In this document: positions 8,312-16,025 of the stretch, piece after piece
Position numbering within the stretch: position 1 is the first letter of the stretch
How the letters are laid out: each line of letters starts with the position of its first letter
IMG/VR virus record: IMGVR_UViG_3300020183_000020
Location: 1-64,000 of that record
DNA: 64,000 nucleotides
Strand: one strand, 5' to 3'
Source: a virus
Translations under genes and position numbers: made by a program
The notes under the pieces: generated by a model
Seen by the model: the letters and a program-made list of their open reading frames with translations, nothing else
What the model was told of the DNA's origin: nothing
Databases searched by the model: none

Positions 8312-8419
8312 TTTCTCTAATCCTTTGGGTGGGATGTCTATCTGAGAGGATTAATAAAGTATCTATTTATAAAGAGGGGGTTATGTCTATCCAAAAACCG
8401 ACCCTATGGAGTCACAATC

Positions 8420-8746
8420 ATAATAAGAAGAACCGCTAGTGAAGTTTTAAGAAGCCTTGAGATGAGGATCGCTCGCCTTGAAAAGGCGGCAGGGTATCCT
8501 CCTGCAAGAGAAGCCGATATCGAAAAAGCTAAAAAGCTCCTGCAAGAGTATTTGATATCAAAGGGTGATCGAAACGAGTGGTGGGACGGAGAACTAAACT
8601 TTAAAACACCTAATTTTAAGAGCATCAAGGGCAGTAATGTGGTCTTTTCGGTCGAGTGGTTTGGTACCCTTGTTTATAACTCAGCGGGAAGGGAAGTTGC
8701 GGAGTACGAGGTGGATGTAGAAAAAGAGACCGTAAAATTACTCTAG
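8420..8746 (+). CDS. RTASEVL-tagged protein with apparent ATA start
   Basis: The leader and first codons nearly repeat those at 56063-56130, but the base that makes ATG there makes ATA here (8420-8422). GGAG is kept 8 nt upstream, so an ATA start would give the full tag IRRTASEVLRSLE. The first in-frame ATG is at 8462 and would drop the first half of the tag. The body (about 80 aa) ends with a beta-prone segment (VVFSVEWFGTLVYN). Function unknown. Confidence 0.6.
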   Translation: MIRRTASEVLRSLEMRIARLEKAAGYPPAREADIEKAKKLLQEYLISKGDRNEWWDGELNFKTPNFKSIKGSNVVFSVEWFGTLVYNSAGREVAEYEVDVEKETVKLL

Positions 8747-8756
8747 CAATCAGCCT

Positions 8757-8816
8757 TAAGGTGTTAAGTTTTGACCTCTAGGGGGGGTCAAAACGCAGCA
8801 AAAGGGACACCTAAGA
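8757..8816. terminator. Nested hairpin between convergent genes
   Basis: GTTTTGACC (8768-8776) pairs perfectly with GGTCAAAAC (8786-8794). An outer pairing of cttaaggtgt with acacctaag extends it with a bulge. There is no long U tract, but the place between convergent genes fits a bidirectional terminator. Confidence 0.5.
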
Positions 8817-8896
8817 TCGGGTGTATGCCTGAGCCACACACAATGGGTCTAGACTACTAACTCGGATTCGAGTGTCTTGATTCGGATTAAAATCCA

Positions 8897-9988
8897 TCAT
8901 GACTTCGGGTTTAATTTCTCAAAAAGTTTAAGAGCTTTCTGTTTGAACCCAATCTGAGGTTCAATCCTGATTACATAGTTATGATATCTCGTCCCATCTG
9001 TATCCTCATCGTGCCATAGTTTCTTAAATACCCCTATAGGGAGCCTCACCAACTTTCTCCTAGAGGGATCGGACAAAATAATATGTCCATCTTTTATGTC
9101 TTTTACTATGCAGTAGTGACCCTCAGACCAAGTTTCTTCCCAATTTCTTTTGGCTTCCCGATCCCACATTTGCATAGAAACTATAGAATAGACCCCATCC
9201 GAAATCGCATCCTTTAAGTCTGATATGCCCTGCTCAGACATATCTACCTCACACCCAAGTCTCTTGAAGAAATACATTATATTCGGGAGCGGAGTACCCT
9301 CCTCAGGGTTTGTGCCAATAGCCTGTCGGACTTCCTTCTCAGAAACCCAAACCCCTTCAGTATTTAAGATTGCTGTTACACAAGCAGCCCCACACGAATA
9401 TTTGGTCTCCTGTATCCGATGTTGGATACTCATACCTGCCCCGTTAAGCCGTCTTAAAACTTCAGAGGCTGATCTGTTCATAGACCTAAACTCCTCTTCA
9501 GAACACTCAGCCGTGGAATAGTTATCAGGTACAGCGTGGGGGATACCAACGCCTCCATTCATTTCTATGTGCTGCATAAAGGAAGAAAGGTGGTGGTGTC
9601 TGTCTTCCCACATATGAACAATAGCGTTCGGGAATTTAGACATGAGATCATCTATAACTCTTTTCTTAAAAGACTCCGTTCCACCCATGTCTTTCAAGAT
9701 GACATCATCGAACTTCAAACCTTTTTTGCGTAAGAGTCCTTCGACAACCTTTTGGAGGTGCTTTCTTCGACCCGTACAGACAACGGCATATACATCCTTA
9801 GATGCTATGCTTTTCCTAGCCTCCTCTACAACAGACTTTACCCATTGCTCCCCTTTAGGTAGACAAATCTCACCGAGGCTTAATGGGTTTTGGTGCCATT
9901 CACCATCTCTATCATTGTCATACCACGCGGGTGCTTTGGGTGATCTAAACAAGGTAGCATCAAAGTCATATATGTGAATTTGATTCAC
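8897..9988 (-). CDS. HAD phosphatase-like domain in frame with C39-like peptidase
   Basis: The first half has HAD motifs: IYDFDATLF (motif I), VVCTGRR (motif II) and MWEDRHHHLSSF (motif IV), closest to the HAD domain of Swiss-Army-Knife RNA-repair-like proteins. The second half has C39-like motifs: QETKYSCGAAC (nucleophile), EGHYCIVKDI (His) and LSDPS (Asp). Between them stands a tag-like MNRSASEVLRRL with its own SD, so the C-terminal peptidase may also be made alone from 9481. GTG at 9988 is preferred because it follows the upstream stop by 1 nt with AAGG upstream; an ATG at 10051 would overlap that gene by 62 nt. Confidence 0.75.
   Translation of the reverse strand: MNQIHIYDFDATLFRSPKAPAWYDNDRDGEWHQNPLSLGEICLPKGEQWVKSVVEEARKSIASKDVYAVVCTGRRKHLQKVVEGLLRKKGLKFDDVILKDMGGTESFKKRVIDDLMSKFPNAIVHMWEDRHHHLSSFMQHIEMNGGVGIPHAVPDNYSTAECSEEEFRSMNRSASEVLRRLNGAGMSIQHRIQETKYSCGAACVTAILNTEGVWVSEKEVRQAIGTNPEEGTPLPNIMYFFKRLGCEVDMSEQGISDLKDAISDGVYSIVSMQMWDREAKRNWEETWSEGHYCIVKDIKDGHIILSDPSRRKLVRLPIGVFKKLWHDEDTDGTRYHNYVIRIEPQIGFKQKALKLFEKLNPKS
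9479..9496 (-). promoter_or_regulatory. Internal SD and ATG for separate C39-like product
   Basis: GAGGAG (9491-9496) lies 9 nt before an in-frame ATG (9481-9479) that begins MNRSASEVL. Initiation here would release a 194-residue tagged peptidase without the HAD domain. Confidence 0.6.
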
Positions 9989-9989
9989 T

Positions 9990-10556
9990 TCACAGACCTT
10001 CCCGATTAAGGTGAGTAGATGCGATACGGCTCGCCATGATTTGTCTTCCATCAGGGGAAACCTCTCGCTCTATTTTGAGGGCGGGTCTACGCACGAGGTA
10101 GTTTGGCCATTTTTCAAACCACTTTGAGTAGAAGTCATCTTCGTTAACTTCTCGGGTGGTTTTGTCGGGGTTGGGGATATTAGGGTCTGCCACATGGACG
10201 ACATAATTTCCCTTTTCGCCCGTCACATCGAATATGAGGCTTGCATGGCTCCATTCGCGACCTTCAGGGTTCCATGCGATTAAAACGGGAAACCCTGCGT
10301 CCGTCCATTCCTTAACCTGAGTAAGGGTAGAGGGAGTGGTGAGTGTAGCCCTACACCCGAAGTATTGAGCACAAGCCAATACTTCTTCCCAACGAGCCCC
10401 TTGCATAGGCTTCGCCCCGATGACTTCATTTACTTCATCTTCTGTGCATTTAACACCAACGGCATTGAGAGCCATACAGGTGCTAGTAGCGACACAAGAG
10501 AATTGTGTTCTCTGCCTTATAGCGGAGATATTTGCCTTAGCTTGAATGCGTCTCAC
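9990..10556 (-). CDS. C39-like cysteine peptidase domain protein
   Basis: The 188-residue product has a papain-like/C39 layout: QRTQFSCVATS with candidate nucleophile Cys21, HASLIFDV with His104, and VADPN with Asp124. C39 peptidases usually cleave leader peptides at Gly-Gly sites, but stand-alone homologues have unknown substrates. GTG at 10556 has GGGG 8 nt upstream. It precedes the HAD/C39 gene by 1 nt, so the two peptidases are probably co-translated. The proteins share the fold but not close sequence. Confidence 0.75.
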   Translation of the reverse strand: MRRIQAKANISAIRQRTQFSCVATSTCMALNAVGVKCTEDEVNEVIGAKPMQGARWEEVLACAQYFGCRATLTTPSTLTQVKEWTDAGFPVLIAWNPEGREWSHASLIFDVTGEKGNYVVHVADPNIPNPDKTTREVNEDDFYSKWFEKWPNYLVRRPALKIEREVSPDGRQIMASRIASTHLNREGL

Positions 10557-10607
10557 TTTATGTTCCCCAAGGTAGCAGACTGACTACCTAGGAATATAAA
10601 GGATATA

Positions 10608-11066
10608 TTAGTGCGTCTCTAAAGGGACAACGAAGGGGTCAAAAGAGTGTTCGGGGAACAGCTTGCTCGCAGGGATCATCTTAGGGTTGTGGTTAAATTC
10701 TAGTGTGGTGTAGAGGCACACTATGGGTTCTCCCCTCTGATACACTACAACGAGAGCGTGTGGGTTAGGTGTATCGGTCTGAATGGGGAGATCAACAACT
10801 CCCCAAAAGACACCACCTTCAGCCCGAGGCATTTTATCCAATGCCATATTAGCCCAAGACCCCCAATATTCAGTCTCCAAACTATCCAATAAGGTAGGCT
10901 TTTCAATTTTAAGGGAAAGGGTATCTTCATCTTTATTGGTTGTAGAATAAAGGGAGAAGTGTGGGGGCATTTTATTGATAGGCAAGTTGCCCGTCATAGC
11001 CTCTGCGAAGTATTGCTTCACAAACAGGTACAAAGCGGCAACAGCATCACTATTGAGGTTTTCCAT
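10608..11066 (-). CDS. Hypothetical protein, 152 aa
   Basis: No family recognised. The product starts with a helical segment (ALYLFVKQYFAEAM) and has a beta-rich C-terminal half (HALVVVYQRGEPIVCLYTTL). The frame stays open upstream, but the start at 11066 is chosen because the divergent gene begins at 11065: both start codons share one CATG. Confidence 0.6.
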   Translation of the reverse strand: MENLNSDAVAALYLFVKQYFAEAMTGNLPINKMPPHFSLYSTTNKDEDTLSLKIEKPTLLDSLETEYWGSWANMALDKMPRAEGGVFWGVVDLPIQTDTPNPHALVVVYQRGEPIVCLYTTLEFNHNPKMIPASKLFPEHSFDPFVVPLETH

Positions 11067-11280
11067 GTCTGATGACCCCATAAAAGAGAGTAGAAGAAAC
11101 AAAGAGGATTTAATCTTCGCCCTTAGGGGCATTAATTCCATCCTCTCTAGGTCTAGATATAAGAACCCCATATTGGATATGCTTCTATTGCGTAGAATAA
11201 GACGCGATCTAGAGGGTTTGCTCGCCTTACAGGATAAAGCACTAAGGGATAACCCCCCAACCAAGACAAAGGATAAGTAA
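11065..11280 (+). CDS. Small basic helical protein
   Basis: The 71-residue product is helical and Arg/Lys/Leu-rich (ILDMLLLRRIRRDLEGLLAL). GAGG lies 6 nt before the ATG, inside the 5' end of the divergent gene. The stop is followed at once by the ATG of the FmdB-like gene. Function unknown. Confidence 0.6.
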   Translation: MSDDPIKESRRNKEDLIFALRGINSILSRSRYKNPILDMLLLRRIRRDLEGLLALQDKALRDNPPTKTKDK

Positions 11281-11460
11281 ATGCCCATGTATGTCTTTAG
11301 ATGCAAAGACACGGAGTGTCAGCACACACAGAACAAACTTCAAAAGTTTGAAGACCCACCACCACCCTGCGAAAAGTGCAAAAAAGAAACGGAACGGATA
11401 CTCGGACAGAGTTCTTTTATCCTAAAGGGTAGCGGTTGGTTCAAGTCCGGCGGGTACTAG
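11281..11460 (+). CDS. FmdB-like zinc-ribbon protein, 59 aa
   Basis: The short product has the FmdB-family pattern: MYVFRC near the start, then PPPPCEKC forming a CxxC knuckle, and the family's C-terminal FILKGSGWFKSGGY. The first pair of zinc ligands would be in RCKDTEC. FmdB-type proteins are small putative regulators common in bacteria. AAGGA is 7 nt upstream and the ATG touches the preceding stop, so the genes form an operon. Confidence 0.75.
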   Translation: MPMYVFRCKDTECQHTQNKLQKFEDPPPPCEKCKKETERILGQSSFILKGSGWFKSGGY

Positions 11461-11461
11461 A

Positions 11462-11785
11462 TTGAAAATCTATTTCGTCCCGATTTTATCCATCACTTTG
11501 TGCTGCCTCTTATATTGGTTTAAGGCTAATAGTCGAGATGTTTGTGACTTTGAGTGGGGGCCGTTCAAGTGGTGGCTCTACACAGGATTGTTAACTAACT
11601 ATCTTAGCCTGTGGGCGTGGTGGAAGTTGGTCGATGTCTCTGATGTATGGAGAGCAGGAGTTATTTGGCTAATCACAAGCCTTTGTGTCGATCTCTGCCT
11701 CAATAGCTTTTATTTCGGATACAACCCGAAAGGGATTGTGGCTTTGATGTTATGTGCCTTAGCCGCCTATGTGGTTCACCACTAG
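11462..11785 (+). CDS. Small polytopic membrane protein
   Basis: The 107-residue product has about four hydrophobic segments: VPILSITLCCLLYWF, WLYTGLLTNYLSLWAWW, AGVIWLITSLCVDLCL and GIVALMLCALAAYVV. The start is TTG, 1 nt after the preceding stop, with GGCGGG upstream. The size and layout fit small phage membrane proteins of unknown role. It overlaps the convergent next gene by 4 nt. Confidence 0.65.
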   Translation: MKIYFVPILSITLCCLLYWFKANSRDVCDFEWGPFKWWLYTGLLTNYLSLWAWWKLVDVSDVWRAGVIWLITSLCVDLCLNSFYFGYNPKGIVALMLCALAAYVVHH

Positions 11786-12978
11786 ACCAAGAACAAGTCC
11801 ACTTCTTTGGTTCTCTTGGATACCTGTAAGCTCGCGGGAAACCTAAGCGTCTCTTTCCCTGTGATAATGAGTATATTGAAATCAATCTCCCAACTTGTCG
11901 CCGTCTCGGACGGAGAGTGGTTGCTAAAAGATATTTCAGAAGCGGGGTAGCTAAAAGATGTTCTTGATACCTTGGGCAGGATGCTTGTCGTAATCAAATG
12001 CTCTAACTCCCCTTTGATGCGAGCGGGTGTAACAGCATTACTTGGAGCCTCAAACAAATTGTAGAAGAGCCTCGAAAAACGGAGTGGTACTTCTCTACTT
12101 GCCCCTCCCATCAGGGCTAGGTTGATCTCCTCATAACCTAACCCTAAGTTCTCTAGACGGGCGATACGCACTTCTAGCTCTCTTAGAGTATCGCTCGCCG
12201 TCCTCCCTGAATCACCACCAAAGATACTGCGGATAACTTCTTTGTCGGGAATACCACTTAAGCGTCTCCCCTGAGAATAAAGGATATGACGGATACGCTT
12301 GAGACCTTCCTCAGGTGCTCCTTTGACTCCCCAAGCGAGGAGCTTCTTAATAAAGTCTCTTTCATCAGCCGAAAGAACAGCGTTATTAAGCATCTCTTGG
12401 AGAATGATCTTCTCCTGACTAAGTTCTTCCGTAGGGAAACGATCCAATGCGGCAATCTGTTTAGGGCTTAGTAAACGACCGCTTTGCGTTTGCTCTAGCA
12501 GGCTCTTTAGGAAGCTGTTATTGGGACTGACTTTCAGAGCGGATTGTATCCGCTCAAACAAAGGATTCCCTTCGGAAGAGCGTTCCTCGATCTCCTTTAT
12601 TACTTCTAGCTGCCTCTCGGATAAGTCATACCCTCCCATGACTTGTTCTAACAAGCTAGACAAGAACTCGCTTCTCGGAGACTTCTTTAAAAGAGCCTCT
12701 ATTCTTGCCTTTAGTTCTTCATCTACAGGGGGCGATAGGTATTTGTAAATGCGGCTGTTCACATAAGCCAAACCATCTGATATGTCATCATCCCCCTTAG
12801 ACCTAGGGTCATCTAGGGTAATGGTGACACCGCCACCTCCACCTTTCAACTCAAGGGTGAAAGGTGAGACAATATCCCAATCATCCTCGGAAGTAAAGGT
12901 GTATGGGTTTTTAGGCATCCCCAATAGTTTCTTCAGTTGTGGGACGCTGATTGCGTATGCTTTGTACTTGTATCTCAT
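11782..12978 (-). CDS. Hypothetical protein with internal RTAS tag and helical repeats
   Basis: The 398-residue protein has a small N-terminal domain, then three copies of a helical repeat of about 40 aa: SEFLSSLLEQ...LSERQ, NSFLKSLLEQ...LSPKQ and a diverged RDFIKKLLAW. Similar FLxSLLxQ...LSxKQ units occur in phage replication and repair proteins. Near residue 260 it carries RTASDTLRELEVRIARLENLG, the module that is N-terminal elsewhere, with no methionine before it. The C-terminal part is beta-prone. Function unknown. Confidence 0.7.
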   Translation of the reverse strand: MRYKYKAYAISVPQLKKLLGMPKNPYTFTSEDDWDIVSPFTLELKGGGGGVTITLDDPRSKGDDDISDGLAYVNSRIYKYLSPPVDEELKARIEALLKKSPRSEFLSSLLEQVMGGYDLSERQLEVIKEIEERSSEGNPLFERIQSALKVSPNNSFLKSLLEQTQSGRLLSPKQIAALDRFPTEELSQEKIILQEMLNNAVLSADERDFIKKLLAWGVKGAPEEGLKRIRHILYSQGRRLSGIPDKEVIRSIFGGDSGRTASDTLRELEVRIARLENLGLGYEEINLALMGGASREVPLRFSRLFYNLFEAPSNAVTPARIKGELEHLITTSILPKVSRTSFSYPASEISFSNHSPSETATSWEIDFNILIITGKETLRFPASLQVSKRTKEVDLFLV

Positions 12979-13036
12979 GTTTATTCCCCCTAGTTTGATT
13001 CATCACTAGGTGAGGGAACATAAAAGAATAAAAATA

Positions 13037-13480
13037 TTATTTAGCAGCCCCCGATCTCTCGTCCCATCTTGCACCCTGCTTGTGTCCCGTAGGCTCACCA
13101 CGGACATCATAGTGGCAGAAGTCATCATAGACCCCTAGCCCCCCATTATAGAGCTTGCCGTCTTTGATGAGCTTTGAGATAAGGGTGTGAACCTGTGTGG
13201 AAGTCATACCCTTAATCTTAATATCAGCCGCCGCCGCCTGTATGTGGAGGGATTTATCCTTTCCACCTACAGCAGCATTCCTTGCCTCTGACCTGTATCC
13301 GCTGATGATGGTGATAGGGGCATTCGCCGCATCTCGGATAACTTGCAGGTTCTCCAAAAGTAAGGTCGCGTTCGCCATATACTTAGGAGGAATCACATCA
13401 TAGAACTCAAGTTCCGAAAACTTGAAGTTCTTGGTGGCTTGGATATTCGTTTTTTCGGTCTGATTGAGAGGTGTCGTCAT
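13037..13480 (-). CDS. Peptidase M15-type peptidoglycan hydrolase
   Basis: The product matches the M15A/YcbK-like fold: ISGYRSEARNAAVGG, SLHIQAAAADIKI with the HxxxxxAxD zinc ligands, GGLGVYDDFCHYDVR with the third His, and a closing RW. Such enzymes cleave peptide cross-links in peptidoglycan and serve phages as endolysins or virion lysins. There is no signal peptide. The SD lies in the arm of a hairpin at 13485-13511. Confidence 0.85.
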   Translation of the reverse strand: MTTPLNQTEKTNIQATKNFKFSELEFYDVIPPKYMANATLLLENLQVIRDAANAPITIISGYRSEARNAAVGGKDKSLHIQAAAADIKIKGMTSTQVHTLISKLIKDGKLYNGGLGVYDDFCHYDVRGEPTGHKQGARWDERSGAAK

Positions 13481-13484
13481 GGTT

Positions 13485-13511
13485 TATCCTTTTTCATGGT
13501 CGCAAAGGATA
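13485..13511 (-). promoter_or_regulatory. SD-sequestering hairpin before the M15 peptidase
   Basis: On the minus strand TATCCTTT (13511-13504) pairs with AAAGGATA (13492-13485), whose AGGA is the SD for the ATG at 13480. Confidence 0.5.
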
Positions 13512-13524
13512 GGCCATAAACTAT

Positions 13525-13950
13525 TTAGTGATACTGAACACCAAATGTCGGACACACATCTCTAATATCGAAACCCAAATCTTTTGGGTTTTCGTTCTTT
13601 TTAAAGTCTTTTAGGTCGTACCTGTACGATTCTACAGTTCCCTCGCCTATATTCTTATGTATAACTATAATAATGTTCTCAGACCATTCTTTTCCGTCTT
13701 CCGTGACTACTGCAACTAGTAAAAACCCTGCTCCTTTATTGAGATGGGGTCTAACAACATCCCCCCATTCAGGCAGTTGAACCTTTATTTCTTCGGGTGA
13801 GTTGAACATAAACCCCTTCTCCCCCCCCTCTTCTATACGGACGCTTTGAAGTAGAAACAAGAACGGAGGCATATCCTCAATTGGAGGGGCATCAGGCCCT
13901 AGAACTATTTCTCTCAAACACTCAAGTATTTCTTTATTGGTTGGGTTCAT
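13525..13950 (-). CDS. Hypothetical acidic protein, 141 aa
   Basis: I do not recognise the family. The N-terminal part is Pro/Glu-rich (DAPPIEDMPPF) and the middle is beta-prone (GFLLVAVVTEDGKEW, IIIVIHKNIG). GGAG lies 8 nt upstream; the segment gacatttaat occurs twice just upstream of the gene. It stands between the M15 peptidase and the tRNA cluster. Confidence 0.6.
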   Translation of the reverse strand: MNPTNKEILECLREIVLGPDAPPIEDMPPFLFLLQSVRIEEGGEKGFMFNSPEEIKVQLPEWGDVVRPHLNKGAGFLLVAVVTEDGKEWSENIIIVIHKNIGEGTVESYRYDLKDFKKNENPKDLGFDIRDVCPTFGVQYH

Positions 13951-13991
13951 TAAATGTCTCCTTTATTACTTTTATTAAATGTCCCCTCTAG

Positions 13992-14075
13992 TACCTAGAG
14001 CGGGACTCGAACCCGCAAGACTTTTAGGTCGGGGGATTTTAAGTCCCCTGTGTCTACCTATTCCACCATCTAGGC
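13992..14075 (-). tRNA. tRNA-Leu(UAA)
   Basis: The cloverleaf has acceptor GCCTAGA/TCTAGGT, anticodon loop CTTAAAA on a GGGGA/TCCCC stem, a long variable arm (class II) and T arm GCGGGTTCGAGTCCCGC. CCA is not encoded. Confidence 0.95.
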
Positions 14076-14168
14076 TTATGTTCCCCCCCACTATACCGAA
14101 GTCCCATCAACTCTTAAAACTAAGGGGAAGTAAATCAGCCTACTCGGCTGACCACATCCCCATCTAAG

Positions 14169-14240
14169 TGGGTCCTCTGGGGCTCGAACCCAGGACCTAC
14201 GGATTAAAAGTCCGCTGCTCTACCGACTGAGCTAAGAACC
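14169..14240 (-). tRNA. tRNA-Lys(UUU)
   Basis: The anticodon loop is CTTTTAA. The T arm CTGGGTTCGAGCCCCAG and the D arm are regular. The acceptor has one mismatch (position 3:70). Confidence 0.93.
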
Positions 14241-14299
14241 CTTAGTGATCCTTCTTATACCGACTGACTTTGGAGGAAGCAAGAAAAAAACGCCTTCTA

Positions 14300-14644
14300 A
14301 GTAATAAAGTGACCCCCACTAATCGACCGAAGAGGATCGGTGGGGGTCACTTGAGGGTGAAGCTATGCCCTCGGTCTATCTGAGTCAACATGGAGCCTCG
14401 TGGTCAACTATAACATATTGCCTTATCGTCTAACCTACAGAGATTGAGGGTTCAGACTTCCCACAGTCTGTAGGACTATCTATCCTTGGTTGACCTTCCA
14501 CAATATATTTCAGGGCTAGTTAAAGCGGTGAGCTTTTGTGGGATAGATAGTATCGAAAAGACTCACGCCTGAGCTAGTAGCCCTCAGGCGAGGTACAAAC
14601 CTGCTACTAGGTTTAAGAAGCCTCCGTGCGGAGGACATTCTTAA
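14300..14644 (-). ncRNA. Ornate structured RNA candidate inside the tRNA operon
   Basis: The roughly 345-nt interval between tRNA-Lys and tRNA-Thr has no gene but many exact pairings. These are 13 bp at 14307-14319/14340-14352; 8 bp at 14566-14573/14583-14590, with its loop 14574-14581 pairing 8 bp with 14603-14610 (an H-type pseudoknot); 11 bp at 14475-14485/14541-14551; 8 bp at 14434-14441/14467-14474; 7 bp at 14402-14408/14489-14495; and 7+5 bp at 14613-14644. The strand is inferred from the flanking tRNAs. The setting recalls phage GOLLD and ROOL RNAs, but it is shorter and I cannot match it to a known class. Confidence 0.65.
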
Positions 14645-14717
<73 letters not shown>

Positions 14718-14729
14718 TTATGTGTTAAG

Positions 14730-14803
14730 TACGCCCGACAGGATTTGAACCTGTGACCCCCTCTTTAGGAAAGAGGTGCTCTATCCAACTGAGCTACGAG
14801 CGT
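14730..14803 (-). tRNA. tRNA-Arg(CCU)
   Basis: The acceptor ACGCTCG/CGGGCGT has seven pairs, one a G-U wobble. The anticodon loop is TTCCTAA and the T arm ACAGGTTCAAATCCTGT. Confidence 0.94.
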
Positions 14804-14855
14804 TCATGTCTTTCTATATATAGGAGGACGGCATAAAACGCAAGGGGAAAATTTA

Positions 14856-15323
14856 ATGGCGTATGTACGGAGACCTTGGACTGATGAAGACATCAAGCTA
14901 CTAAGAGCTATGGCTCAGTATTTACCTGCAACACTCATAGCGGAAAGACTAAATCGAGGGCTAAGTTCCATAAAGTTTAAACTATCCAATTTGGGTATCC
15001 GTTTGAGAGATCGCGGTTGGGTCTGCCAAGGTAGCCCACGACATTGGACACCTAAAGAAATATCCATTTTGAAGAGGCACGCAGGTAAGTTAACTTCTTT
15101 GGAGTTACAGAAGCACTTGCCCCAAAGATCAAGTAAGTCCATCAAGATTAAAGCTAGTGCTTTAGGGCTTACGCTTTTCAAGACCCCTTGGTCTTCCGAA
15201 GATTTGGATAATCTTCTCTCCCTTAGAGAACAGGGTAAGTCTTTTGTCGAAATAGCTAAGGTCTTCAAGAGAAGTCCAGAGGCTTGCAGGGCGAAGTACT
15301 CATACTTGACCAAGTTTGACTAA
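14856..15323 (+). CDS. Protein with three Myb/SANT-like helical repeats
   Basis: The 155-residue product has three similar units, each starting with W(T/S)xED or WTPKE and holding three helices: about residues 7-50 (PWTDEDIKLLRAM ... NLGIRL), 63-105 (HWTPKEISILKRH ... ALGLTL) and 111-153 (PWSSEDLDNLLSL). The spacing is typical of Myb-like DNA-binding HTH domains, so DNA binding is likely. The target and role are unknown. An SD (AAGGGG) lies upstream; the end overlaps the convergent protease gene by 4 nt. Confidence 0.75.
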   Translation: MAYVRRPWTDEDIKLLRAMAQYLPATLIAERLNRGLSSIKFKLSNLGIRLRDRGWVCQGSPRHWTPKEISILKRHAGKLTSLELQKHLPQRSSKSIKIKASALGLTLFKTPWSSEDLDNLLSLREQGKSFVEIAKVFKRSPEACRAKYSYLTKFD

Positions 15324-15952
15324 TGGATAACTAGGATGGCATCCATCTTTAGTCGGAGTTGTTCATAGTCGATGCGATAAACTCCCCTGAATGGATCAAG
15401 TATCGTCACATCCCAAGTGGAGCCATACTCAGTTCGGTGTTCTTGCATGGCTCCCGCCACTACGAAATGTCCTCCTCCTTCTATAGTGTGTATCCCTATC
15501 GGACCACCCCTCAACTTCCGAAAAAATCTTTTCGGAGTGGGTGGTGCCTCCACATTGGATAACCTGATACCAAAGCGAGCCACAAGGGCTTGTATTTCTA
15601 CTATGTGTCCAACACGGGAACACATATGAGGTGCGATACAACAGGGAGCATTGTACTGAAGAGCCAGCATTTCACATTGAGTAGGTGCAGGTTGTTTTGT
15701 GTGTCCCTCTATCAACATCTTTGCCGTTGCTACCCAACACCACACCATCGTTTGTTGGGGGGAAAACACCAAATTGTGATCTACGCTGTCACCTAGTCTA
15801 GACCTCGGTCTTTGTAATGGCGGGGTAGGTGGTGGCTGTACATATATTGGAGAGTAGGCAAAAGGCGGTGGAGGTGGCGGGTAAAAAAAAGGTTGTGCCT
15901 GTGCTGCATTACTTAGTAGCACACACAAGACTATCCAATAGGGTGTCTTCAT
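15320..15952 (-). CDS. Secreted papain-like cysteine protease (AvrRpt2/C70-like)
   Basis: The 210-residue product starts with a clear signal peptide (residues 1-20, cleavage after AQA), then a proline-rich linker. Its core has QQTMVWCWVAT with candidate nucleophile Cys72, GGGHFVVAGA with the catalytic His, and LDPF with the Asp. QQxxxWCWVA is typical of papain-like proteases of the AvrRpt2/C70 type. Export to the periplasm is implied. This is the third papain/C39-fold protease in the window. Role in infection unknown. Confidence 0.8.
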   Translation of the reverse strand: MKTPYWIVLCVLLSNAAQAQPFFYPPPPPPFAYSPIYVQPPPTPPLQRPRSRLGDSVDHNLVFSPQQTMVWCWVATAKMLIEGHTKQPAPTQCEMLALQYNAPCCIAPHMCSRVGHIVEIQALVARFGIRLSNVEAPPTPKRFFRKLRGGPIGIHTIEGGGHFVVAGAMQEHRTEYGSTWDVTILDPFRGVYRIDYEQLRLKMDAILVIH

Positions 15953-16025
15953 GGTTGAGTTATCCCTTAATAAAGGTTAAATACACGCAGGTACATGGAT
16001 AAATAATACCCTATGGAGAATGAAC

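Noticed and set aside
10018-10051. ATG start at 10051 for the HAD/C39 gene
   Set aside because: It would overlap the upstream gene by 62 nt, whereas the GTG at 9988 follows that stop by 1 nt and has an SD.
11067-11312. Longer N-terminus for the 10608 gene
   Set aside because: The extension runs antisense to a plus-strand gene that has its own SD and an operon with an FmdB-like gene.
14241-14644. tmRNA, RNase P RNA or group I intron
   Set aside because: No tRNA-like ends or tag reading frame, no conserved RNase P core words, and no split tRNA or exon could be found, so a new or unlisted RNA class is preferred.
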